DNA from: Candidatus Fusicatenibacter intestinigallinarum | Lineage (GTDB): Bacteria; Bacillota; Clostridia; Lachnospirales; Lachnospiraceae | DNA length: 64,000 nucleotides | Assembly: GCA_019119555.1 (NCBI GenBank) | Contig: DWWU01000019.1 | Span: 23,259-87,258, forward strand | Direction: 5' to 3' | Part shown: positions 53,797 through 62,079 of the stretch, in pieces | Numbering within the stretch: the first letter of the stretch is position 1 | How the letters are laid out: every line of letters starts with the position of its first letter | The notes under the pieces: generated by a model | Told to the model about the DNA's origin: nothing | Seen by the model: only the letters and a program-made list of their open reading frames with translations | Database searches by the model: none | Made by a program: the position numbers and the translations under genes

Positions 53797-55592
53797 TGGA
53801 AAAAAGGAACAGCCCTGCGGAAGCGGATAACCGGCTGGAGACAGAAAACAGGATTCGGAATCTGGTCTGGACGGTAAGCGGGGATTACACGCTGAACGTA
53901 CGGCCGGATGTGGAACGGTTCCGAAGGGAGAAATATTGTGTGCTCTATGACTGTATCCGGCAGGGGGCTTTTGCCGCGTGGTTTGATCAGGAGGCGTACC
54001 AGCTGTATCTTGTAAAAAAGATTTACTGTCATGCAATGGAGGAGCCCCTGAAGATGATCGCCTCCCTGGTGACAGAGGCCGCGGTGAGCCGGCGCCTGCT
54101 GGAGGAGAGAAAAGGAGTGGCCGGCATCCGTCGGATGGCCTGTGAGGAACTGCTGGATCATGAATTTTCCGTGCTGTGTTCCAGTGCGCCGGGGCAGCTC
54201 AGGCTTGCATGGATCCGCAGCCTGGCAGATCCGGAATACCGGGCGGGAGGCAATACAGGGAAATGGCTGGAACTTCTGAAAACCGCGGAGACAGAGGAAG
54301 ATACCCAGGCGCTGATCCGGCTGACGGATATCCTTTATAACCAGATGATGGAGCCGGATTTTGAAAGAAAAAAGGGAACGCTGGAACAGGTTCTTGCCGT
54401 GACCGTGGAGGAACTGAAAGAATTTTCCTGGCAGGATTTTCTGTCGGAAGAGATGTATGAGGACGCGCTGGAAAGTTATCTGGAAAAGCTTTCCCTGGAT
54501 ATGCTTTCCATGCCCGAAGCAGGGGAAACGGAGCGGGAGGAAGAGGAGACAGAAGAAGACAAAGAGAATCCGAAGAAGAAAAAAATCATCGTTGTGGATG
54601 AGGAAGCGCTGGCAAAAATGCACAGTTATGTGGAGCTGAACTACGGAAAAACCTGGCTGACTCCCGCCCAGGAAAAACAGAAAAACAGGAAGCTCTGCCA
54701 GGGAATACATGAGGACTGCAGTCTGTATTATACGGAGGGAATTCTGAAACATCCGGTCAGGAAAAATTATCAGCTGGCATATGCGCAGAAGCAGAAGGAC
54801 AAAAATCTTCACGCCTATTATGACGCCCACAGGGAGGTAAAGCAGAATATCCGTCAGCTGACGGAGTCTCTGCGGAAAGCGCTGGTGCTTCGGGAAGACA
54901 TTCAGTATATTCCGTCAGACACCGGGGCAATTGTGCCTTCCTGGGTATGGAAGGCGGGGAGATGTCCCCACGGAACACTGTTTCTGAAGGAACAGAAAAA
55001 TGATTCAATGGAATTTGTTGTGGATGTGCTGATCGACGCCAGCGGTTCCCAGAGGGCAAGGCAGGCGCAGGTGGCGATGCAGGGATTTATTCTCAGTGAG
55101 ACGCTGAGCAATCTGGGCATTCCGTTTCGGGTGATGAGTTTCTGCACGTTCTGGGATTATACGATTCTCCACAGATTTCGGGATTATGAGGACGACAGAA
55201 AGAGCAACGCCAATCTCTTTGAGTATATGACTTCTTCCAACAACCGGGACGGCCTGGCGATCCGGGCGGCAGGGATGGACCTGATGGCGAGGGAAGAATC
55301 CCGGAAGCTGCTGATCGTGCTCAGCGACGGAAAACCTTACGACGTGCTGCTGAACCGGCCGGGCAGCAGAAATCCGGAGCCTTACCGCGGGGAGTATGCG
55401 GTGGAAGACACGGCGCGGGAGGTTCTGCGGCTGCGTCAGCAGGGAGCGGCGGTTCTGGGCGTGTTTGCAGGAGAAGAGAAGGAGCTTTCGGCGGAGCGGA
55501 AGATTTTCGGGAAAGATTTTGCGTATATCCGGGATATCAGGAATTTTGCCGGGACAGTGGGAAGATATCTGCTGCGTCAGATCGAGGAGTAA
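53796..55592 (+). CDS. VWA-domain protein (CobT/NorD-like)
   Basis: C-terminal FVVDVLIDASGSQRARQAQVAMQGFILSETLSNLGIPFRVMSF (MIDAS DxSxS); coupled to MoxR ATPase. Confidence 0.85.
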   Translation: MEKRNSPAEADNRLETENRIRNLVWTVSGDYTLNVRPDVERFRREKYCVLYDCIRQGAFAAWFDQEAYQLYLVKKIYCHAMEEPLKMIASLVTEAAVSRRLLEERKGVAGIRRMACEELLDHEFSVLCSSAPGQLRLAWIRSLADPEYRAGGNTGKWLELLKTAETEEDTQALIRLTDILYNQMMEPDFERKKGTLEQVLAVTVEELKEFSWQDFLSEEMYEDALESYLEKLSLDMLSMPEAGETEREEEETEEDKENPKKKKIIVVDEEALAKMHSYVELNYGKTWLTPAQEKQKNRKLCQGIHEDCSLYYTEGILKHPVRKNYQLAYAQKQKDKNLHAYYDAHREVKQNIRQLTESLRKALVLREDIQYIPSDTGAIVPSWVWKAGRCPHGTLFLKEQKNDSMEFVVDVLIDASGSQRARQAQVAMQGFILSETLSNLGIPFRVMSFCTFWDYTILHRFRDYEDDRKSNANLFEYMTSSNNRDGLAIRAAGMDLMAREESRKLLIVLSDGKPYDVLLNRPGSRNPEPYRGEYAVEDTAREVLRLRQQGAAVLGVFAGEEKELSAERKIFGKDFAYIRDIRNFAGTVGRYLLRQIEE

Positions 55593-55686
55593 GACATAAG
55601 AAATTCTTAAGAGTTTTCCCGGATTTTTTTAAGGGGAGCTGTGTATATTTTTCATAAGGCATCGGTCAGGGAAAGCCGTACAGGCG

Positions 55687-55785
55687 CAGCAGTTCAGCCA
55701 GCTGAACTGCTGCGGCATCCGGCCATTGAAAATCGCTTCGCGATGGGCCGGATGCCATGACCGTTCAGTCTGACAAACTGTTGCG
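55687..55785. repeat. Modular repeat A+B with flanking half-site
   Basis: GCAGCAGTTCAGCCAGCTGAACTGCTGCGGCATCCGGCCATTGAAAATCGCTTCGCGATGGGCCGGATGCCATGACCGTTCAGTCTGACAAACTGTTGC. Confidence 0.92.
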
Positions 55786-55799
55786 AGAGGAGGGATGAT

Positions 55800-56507
55800 A
55801 TGGAACAGGAGACGATCCTTGTGGTGGATGACAACCGGGAGATTGTTTTTTCCGTCAGTGAACTTCTGAGATATGAGAATTACCGTGTGGTGCAGGCCTA
55901 TAACGGGATGGAAGCGCTGGAAGTGCTGGAGCGGGAAAAAGTGGATCTGATTCTTCTGGATGTGATGATGCCCGGGCTGAATGGGCTGTCGGCGCTGATG
56001 AAACTGCGGGAGCGCTGGAAGATTCCCGTAATCATCCTGTCAGCGAAGACGGAGGAGAGTGATAAGGTATCCGGTCTGATGATGGGAGCGGACGATTATA
56101 TCAGCAAGCCGTTTCAGGCGGCGGAACTGATTGCCCGGGTCAGGGCACAGCTGAGGCGGTATCATGTCTGGGGCAGTCAGGCGCCAGAAGAGAATCAGGA
56201 TCTTCTGGTCAACGGAACGCTTGTGCTGGATAAAAAACAGAGAATTGCCGTCGTGGACGGGCGGGACGTGCGGCTCACCGCAAAAGAATACGGCATTCTG
56301 CTTCTGTTGATGGAACATCCGGGACAGGTATTTCCGGCAGAACAGATCTATGAGAGGGTGTGGAACGAGGAGGCGGATTATGCAGTGGAAAATACCGTCA
56401 TGGTTCATATCCGCCATATCCGGGAAAAGATCGAAATTGACGCAAAAAATCCGAGATATGTAAAGGTGGTGTGGGGAATTGGATACAAAATGGAACGATA
56501 TGATTAA
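55800..56507 (+). CDS. OmpR-family response regulator
   Basis: ILVVDDNREIVFSVSELLRYENY, LLDVMMPGLNGL, winged-helix output. Confidence 0.95.
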   Translation: MEQETILVVDDNREIVFSVSELLRYENYRVVQAYNGMEALEVLEREKVDLILLDVMMPGLNGLSALMKLRERWKIPVIILSAKTEESDKVSGLMMGADDYISKPFQAAELIARVRAQLRRYHVWGSQAPEENQDLLVNGTLVLDKKQRIAVVDGRDVRLTAKEYGILLLLMEHPGQVFPAEQIYERVWNEEADYAVENTVMVHIRHIREKIEIDAKNPRYVKVVWGIGYKMERYD

Positions 56508-57786
56508 AAAAATCGGCCGGGGAATTCAGCAGAAAACCTGGAACAAGGAAATTTTCCTGGCAATTCTGGTGATTGGCATGCTGGAATTCGCGCTGTTTGT
56601 CGGCCTGCTGAGAGGGTCTTATTCCACGGGAACCGTATGGATCGTGGGATTTTTTGCCAATCTTCTGCTGGCTCCGGCCGTTCTGGCCGGGACGCAGATT
56701 GTTCTGGAAAAATGGTTTCAGAAGCACGAAGCGGAGGGAAACAGGGATTTTGAAGCGTGGGAAGAACAGTGGACAAAAATACTGTGGATTGTGCGCGGAG
56801 TTTCAGCGGCATTTCTTGTGCTTGCGTTCTGCCTGTTTCTTATGCGAAATTCCGGAGACACTCCGCAGAGAGTATATAATTATGCGCCAAATTATCTGCT
56901 GTTTGCGACGATTTTTCTGCAGTACCGGCTTGTCAGATATCTGCTGGATCTTTCTCTGGCGGAACGTACGGAACAGTATATTGAGGAAATGAAGGAAAAC
57001 AGCCGGATGGAGATGGAGGAGGCGCTGAATAAAGCGGTGGAGATTGAACGGGAGAGCAGGGAAAAGGTGAGCAGAAGCGACAAGCTGCGCATGGACCTGA
57101 TTACCAACGTATCCCATGACCTGAAGACGCCTCTGACATCGCTGGTGGGATATCTGGAACTCCTGAAGAAGGAGGAGCTTGGAGATACTGCGAGAGACTA
57201 TCTGGAGGTGATTACCCGGCGGACCGACAAAATGAAGGAAATGATTGAGAGCCTTTTTTCTCTGGCGAAGGTCAGCAGCGGAAATGTGGAACTGATCCGG
57301 GAGAAAATATCCGTCAATCGTCTGATTGAGCAGATCTTCGCCGATATGGATGACCGGATCAGACAGTCCGGGCTGGAATATATCAGGCGTTTCTGTGAGG
57401 AAGATACCCAGATCGTTACCGATAACCGGTATATGTACCGGATCTGTCAGAACCTGATGGAAAATACGCTGAAATATTCCGCCGGGGGCACGAGGGTGTT
57501 CGTAAAAACATATGTGACTCCGGAGGATCAGGTGGGGCTGGAAATCACCAATACGGCAAATTATCTGATGGATTTCCGGAAGGAGGACATCGTGGAACGG
57601 TTTGTCAGGGGTGATTCTTCCAGAACCACAGAAGGAAACGGACTTGGCCTTGCCATTGTCAGCACATACGCGGGGGCGCTGGGCGGAGCGTTCGATCTTC
57701 AGATTGACTGCGACCAGTTCAAGGCAAAGCTTTTGTTTCCCCGGGGAGACGAAGAACCCGCATCCGGCAGCGGTTCCGCTGAATGA
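56500..57786 (+). CDS. Sensor histidine kinase
   Basis: VSHDLKTPLTSLVGYLELL, NLMENTLKYS, GNGLGLAIVSTYAGALGG; overlaps regulator gene; C-terminus lies in a repeat. Confidence 0.93.
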   Translation: MIKKIGRGIQQKTWNKEIFLAILVIGMLEFALFVGLLRGSYSTGTVWIVGFFANLLLAPAVLAGTQIVLEKWFQKHEAEGNRDFEAWEEQWTKILWIVRGVSAAFLVLAFCLFLMRNSGDTPQRVYNYAPNYLLFATIFLQYRLVRYLLDLSLAERTEQYIEEMKENSRMEMEEALNKAVEIERESREKVSRSDKLRMDLITNVSHDLKTPLTSLVGYLELLKKEELGDTARDYLEVITRRTDKMKEMIESLFSLAKVSSGNVELIREKISVNRLIEQIFADMDDRIRQSGLEYIRRFCEEDTQIVTDNRYMYRICQNLMENTLKYSAGGTRVFVKTYVTPEDQVGLEITNTANYLMDFRKEDIVERFVRGDSSRTTEGNGLGLAIVSTYAGALGGAFDLQIDCDQFKAKLLFPRGDEEPASGSGSAE

Positions 57787-57870
57787 ACTGCTGCGGAATG
57801 TTAGGGCGTCCGGCCAGTGAAAAGTTACAGGTCTGTGCAGTGAATGCACAGACCTGACTGAACTGTAACG
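57765..57870. repeat. Modular repeat (degenerate A, partial B, module C)
   Basis: GCAGCGGTTCCGCTGAATGAACTGCTGC...GCGTCCGGCCAGTGAAAAGTTACAGGTCTGTGCAGTGAATGCACAGACCTGACTGAACTGTAAC. Confidence 0.8.
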
Positions 57871-57897
57871 GTCTGTACATTTGCTGTTCAATTTCTG

Positions 57898-57926
57898 TTG
57901 ATTTTCGGCTGCAATTGTGGTAGACT
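57898..57926 (+). promoter_or_regulatory. Candidate promoter for the ABC-F leader
   Basis: TTGATT-N17-TAGACT. Confidence 0.5.
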
Positions 57927-58048
57927 GACTGCATCAACGGAACAAAGGAGTATCAAAGAGAACATGATGACAAAATAATCGTTTTTTCAGAAGACAACAG
58001 AGAACAGAGAGATTCGCGGCAGTTCAGAGTGACGGCTGCTACGGATTT

Positions 58049-58076
58049 GTAACCGTTCAGACGACTGAACGGTTAC
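58049..58076. repeat. Module A palindrome (perfect arms)
   Basis: GTAACCGTTCAGACGACTGAACGGTTAC. Confidence 0.85.
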
Positions 58077-58110
58077 GCGTATTCGCTATATCAGGCGCAG
58101 CTGTTTTCGC

Positions 58111-58161
58111 ATGCTTTTGAAAAAGGGTTTTCTGTCATCACAGCAGAGCAGAAAGCTTTGA
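58111..58161 (+). CDS. Candidate leader peptide MLLKKGFLSSQQSRKL* upstream of ABC-F
   Basis: Overlaps a segment (GAAAAAGGGTTTT) complementary to the downstream terminator 5' arm; weak SD. Confidence 0.35.
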   Translation: MLLKKGFLSSQQSRKL

Positions 58162-58249
58162 AGGCCCTCCGGCAGATTCCCGGACGTCAACCGGAGACCG
58201 GCGAACCGGAATGTATTTCTGTATCTGTGGGGATGTTCTTTTTGCACGG

Positions 58250-58289
58250 AAAACCGCTTTTTCGAAAGAAACGAAAAAGCGGTTTTTTT
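58250..58289 (+). terminator. Rho-independent terminator inside the ABC-F leader
   Basis: AAAACCGCTTTTTCG-AAAGAA-ACGAAAAAGCGGTTTTTTT. Confidence 0.8.
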
Positions 58290-58399
58290 GTGCGATACAC
58301 CCGGCAAGCACCCGCCGTGCCTGCACGGGCAGGTATTTGCCGGGTAACGGACAGGCAGCGTATGCTGGGAGCCGGCGCCTGTGACAGGAGGGATGTATG

Positions 58400-59950
58400 A
58401 TGTTTCAAGTACGGAATCTTACGATTACACACAAAAAGGATCTGAGAAATCTGATAGAAGATTTTTCGTTTGTCCTGCGGCCGGGAGATAAAACTGCGCT
58501 GATCGGGGAGGAGGGAAACGGAAAGTCTACGCTTCTGAAATTGCTCCATGATGAGCGGCTGGCGGAACCGTATGTCAGCTGGACCGGGCGGATCATCAGA
58601 AACGGGATGCGGAGCGGCTATCTGGCCCAGGAGCTGGGAGAAGATGTGGCAGAATGTCAGGTGTATGAATATTTTTCAGGGAATCCGCTTCTTTACGACT
58701 GGACGCCGGGGGAACTGGCAGGGCTGGGAAGAAATTTTGGCTTTTCCGCAGATTTCTTCTATTCGGATCAGAAGATTGCAACCTTATCCGGCGGAGAAAA
58801 GGTGAAGCTGCAGCTGGCCCGCGTGCTGATGGAACGGCCGGATTTTCTGCTTCTGGACGAGCCGTCCAACGATGTGGATCTGGAGACCCTGGGGTGGATG
58901 GAACAGTTTATCCGCCATACGGAGCTTCCGGTACTGTTTATCTCCCATGATGAATATCTGCTGGAACGGGCGGCAAATTCGGTGATCCATCTGGAGCAGA
59001 CCATGCGGAAGACCAGACCCCGCTGGACTGTGGCCCGTGTTCCATACCGGCAGTATATGGAAGAACGCTTTCACAGTCTCCAGAGACAGGAGGAACAGGC
59101 CCGGAATGAGAAACGGGAGTATGAAAAGCAGCAGGAGAAATTCCGGAAAATTCAGCAGTCTGTGGAATATCAGCAGGCAGCGATCAGCAGGCAGAATCCT
59201 TCCGGCGGACGGCTGCTGAAAAAGAAAATGCATGCGGTGAAGGCGCAGGAACGCCGTTTTGAAAAACAGTGGGAAAGCCGGACCGAAGCGCCGGACACGG
59301 AGGATGCGATTTATCTCCGGCTGGGGCGGCAGATTCCGATGCCCAGGGGAAAGGAGGTACTCCGCTATGATCTGGAATGTCTGACGGCGGGGGACCGGGT
59401 GCTGGCAAACCGGATACATCTGAGAATTCAGGGACCGGAAAAGGTGTGCATTATCGGAAAAAACGGCGTGGGAAAGACGACGCTGCTGAAAAAAATAGCG
59501 GAGGAGCTGCTGGAACGGAAAGATCTGCGCGCGGCATACATGCCGCAGAACTACGGAGAGCTGCTGCCGGGGGAGGCGACGCCTCTGGATTTTCTGCAAG
59601 TGAAAGGGGATAAGGAGGAGATGACGAGAATTCGCACATGGCTCGGCAGTATGAAATTTACCGCGGATGAGATGGAACATCCGATTCGGGAATTGTCCGG
59701 AGGGCAGAAAGCCAAGCTGTTTTTTATGAAAATGAGTCTGGAGGAGAACGATGTGCTGATTCTGGACGAGCCTACCCGGAATTTTTCTCCCATGTCCAAT
59801 CCGGTCATACGGAACATTCTGGCAAACTATCAGGGGGCCATCCTCTGCATTTCCCATGACCGGAAATTTATCGAAGAGGTGTGTACAAAAGTTTATCGTC
59901 TGACCGGGGACGGACTGCAGGAGGTGGAAAAGGAAAAACTCACGGAATGA
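58400..59950 (+). CDS. ABC-F family ATPase (ribosome-associated type)
   Basis: Two ABC cassettes (IGEEGNGKSTLLKLL/LSGGEKVKLQLARVLMERPDFLLLDEPSNDVD and IGKNGVGKTTLLKKI/LSGGQKAKLFFMKMSLEENDVLILDEPTRN), no TM. Confidence 0.92.
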   Translation: MFQVRNLTITHKKDLRNLIEDFSFVLRPGDKTALIGEEGNGKSTLLKLLHDERLAEPYVSWTGRIIRNGMRSGYLAQELGEDVAECQVYEYFSGNPLLYDWTPGELAGLGRNFGFSADFFYSDQKIATLSGGEKVKLQLARVLMERPDFLLLDEPSNDVDLETLGWMEQFIRHTELPVLFISHDEYLLERAANSVIHLEQTMRKTRPRWTVARVPYRQYMEERFHSLQRQEEQARNEKREYEKQQEKFRKIQQSVEYQQAAISRQNPSGGRLLKKKMHAVKAQERRFEKQWESRTEAPDTEDAIYLRLGRQIPMPRGKEVLRYDLECLTAGDRVLANRIHLRIQGPEKVCIIGKNGVGKTTLLKKIAEELLERKDLRAAYMPQNYGELLPGEATPLDFLQVKGDKEEMTRIRTWLGSMKFTADEMEHPIRELSGGQKAKLFFMKMSLEENDVLILDEPTRNFSPMSNPVIRNILANYQGAILCISHDRKFIEEVCTKVYRLTGDGLQEVEKEKLTE

Positions 59951-60099
59951 ATTTAAAAAATGTTTAACAAATTCAGTCAGAATATTTAGTTAGTTCTGTT
60001 ACTCTTTCCTTATCATGTGATACAAAATCAGGCAGGGATGATACTCCCGATTACGGGAAAATAAATATATAATAAAATTGGTGGGGTGTGATAAATCAT

Positions 60100-60630
60100 A
60101 TGATGCAGGAATTTGAAATCCTGGATTTTATCCAGAACAATCTGCGTACGCCTGTGGGCGATGCAGTGATGCCTCTGATTACCATGCTTGGAAACGGAGC
60201 CGCTCTGTGGATCGTTTTGGGATGCTGTCTGCTGGCACAGAAGAAACACAGGAAAACGGCGGCCGTTCTTTTTCTCGCGCTGGGAATAGAAACATTAATC
60301 TGCAACGTATATCTGAAAAACGCCGTTGCAGCGGCCAGACCCTGCGATCTGAATACGTCGGTGAAACTGTTGGTTTCGAAACCGCAGGATTATTCTTTCC
60401 CTTCCGGGCATACCGGAGCATCCTTTGCGGCGGTGACGGCTTTGCGTCTGGGGAAAGTGCGAAAATGGCATCTGGCGCTCCTTCCTGCCTGCCTGATTTC
60501 TTTTTCCAGATTATATCTGTACGTTCATTTCCCGTCGGATATTGCAGGCGGCATTCTGGTGGGAATTTGCAGCGGATTTCTGGCGTATGGATGTGTGTCG
60601 TTTTTGGCAAATCGACATATAATACCCTGA
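60100..60630 (+). CDS. PAP2-family phosphatase
   Basis: KNAVAAARPCDLN, SFPSGHTGASFAAV, SRLYLYVHFPSDIAGG. Confidence 0.92.
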   Translation: MMQEFEILDFIQNNLRTPVGDAVMPLITMLGNGAALWIVLGCCLLAQKKHRKTAAVLFLALGIETLICNVYLKNAVAAARPCDLNTSVKLLVSKPQDYSFPSGHTGASFAAVTALRLGKVRKWHLALLPACLISFSRLYLYVHFPSDIAGGILVGICSGFLAYGCVSFLANRHIIP

Positions 60631-60749
60631 AAGCTTTCGGCTTTACATTTTTGTCGGCAGATGGTATGCTAAACCTGAAGATGTCGAAGAGATCGGAGAA
60701 AAAAATCTGACCGGCTGCCGGCAGAGTATGGAAGAAGGGAAATAGAAAC

Positions 60750-61718
60750 ATGGCGGGAATCAAAGATGTGGCACGTCGTGCGGGAGTTGGGGTAGGAACG
60801 GTATCGAGGGCGCTGAACGGATCCGGCTACATTTCTGAAGAAACGAGGAAAAAGATACTGGAGGCTGCCAAAGCACTGGACTATCAGCCCAATGAGCTGG
60901 CGAAAAATCTGTCCAGGAATAAAACGGATTTCATTGGAATCATGATGCCAAATCTGGAACATCCGTTTTTTGCTTCGCTGCTGAAATATATGGAGCTGGA
61001 GCTTTACAGGTACGGATATAAGTGTATGGTGTGCAGTACCGATCAGATTGACCACAGGGAACAGGAATTTATCGATATGCTGAAACGGAATGTCATGGAC
61101 GGAATCATTGCCTGCGTGGATGCCCCCAATGAGGAGGCGCTGGAGATCGGACGGCCGGTTGTCTCTGTGGAGCGAAGGTGGGGGGAAGGAATTCCCATGG
61201 TGTATTCGGACCATGAAATGGGAGGAAGAATGGCGGCGGAGGCGCTGCTGAACGCAGGCTGCCGAAAGGTGCTCCATTTCTCCTCTCAGGGAAAGAATCC
61301 GCCGTTCGAAAAAAGACATACGGTTTTTCGGACATTGATGCGGGAGCATGGCGTCGAGGTGATCGAAGTGGAAGGGGAATGGAATCATATGGATTATGCC
61401 TATGACCGCGAAATCACGCGGAGATATATGCTCCGGCACCTGGAGGTGGACGGAGTTTTCGCGTCGGATGTGCAGGCCTTCGGCTGTATGGCGGCCGCTC
61501 TGGAGGCTGGAATACGGATCCCCGAGAAACTGAAGATTGTCGGATATGACGGAACGGAAATAACCAGGATGACATACCCGGCGCTGACCTGTGTCTGCCA
61601 GGATCTGCCGGGACTGGCAAAGGCAGGGGTTCAGACAATGGTGACGCTGCTGGAAGGAGAACCGTCCCCGGCGGATCAGGTGATTCCGGTCTCTCTGCAG
61701 ACGGGCGGAACGGTGTGA
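60750..61718 (+). CDS. LacI-family transcriptional regulator
   Basis: MAGIKDVARRAGVGVGTVSRALNGSGYISEETRKKILEAAKALDYQPNELAKNL. Confidence 0.96.
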   Translation: MAGIKDVARRAGVGVGTVSRALNGSGYISEETRKKILEAAKALDYQPNELAKNLSRNKTDFIGIMMPNLEHPFFASLLKYMELELYRYGYKCMVCSTDQIDHREQEFIDMLKRNVMDGIIACVDAPNEEALEIGRPVVSVERRWGEGIPMVYSDHEMGGRMAAEALLNAGCRKVLHFSSQGKNPPFEKRHTVFRTLMREHGVEVIEVEGEWNHMDYAYDREITRRYMLRHLEVDGVFASDVQAFGCMAAALEAGIRIPEKLKIVGYDGTEITRMTYPALTCVCQDLPGLAKAGVQTMVTLLEGEPSPADQVIPVSLQTGGTV

Positions 61719-61914
61719 TGAAGAATGAGGGAGAGAGTACGACGGTTCTTCAGCTTACAAACGCCGAGGTGGGAGAACAGAAGATCCTCAGTCTGGCGCT
61801 TGGACTGAATTGATGGCGCTGATTGGTAAAGATAACTAAAAACAAAAAATAGAATCTGTGCAGTTTTTTGATAGGTATATTTGCCAAATGTGAGCGAAAT
61901 GTGAATATTTTGTG

Positions 61915-61966
61915 AATAGTACACTAATTACGACAAATGAAATTGTAATTAGTGTACTATTTTTGT
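61915..61966. terminator. AT-rich 17-bp perfect inverted repeat followed by T-run
   Basis: AATAGTACACTAATTAC-N13-GTAATTAGTGTACTATTTTTG. Confidence 0.65.
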
Positions 61967-61985
61967 GCAAAAACACAATAAAATA

Positions 61986-62036
61986 TTGACATTATATAGT
62001 ATCTCGTCATATAATTGACGTATGGAACGGATTCCA
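61986..62036 (+). promoter_or_regulatory. Promoter plus operator-like palindrome for the sugar ABC operon
   Basis: TTGACA-N18-TATAAT then TGGAACGGATTCCA. Confidence 0.7.
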
Positions 62037-62079
62037 CATATAAAAAATCACGAAAAAGAAGAGGAAGGAAAGGGGTGTT

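Noticed and set aside
58158-58400. 80-aa ORF ending at the ABC-F start
   Set aside because: Runs through the intrinsic terminator and GC-rich hairpins with no SD; more likely incidental to a structured leader, although its stop does overlap the ABC-F ATG.
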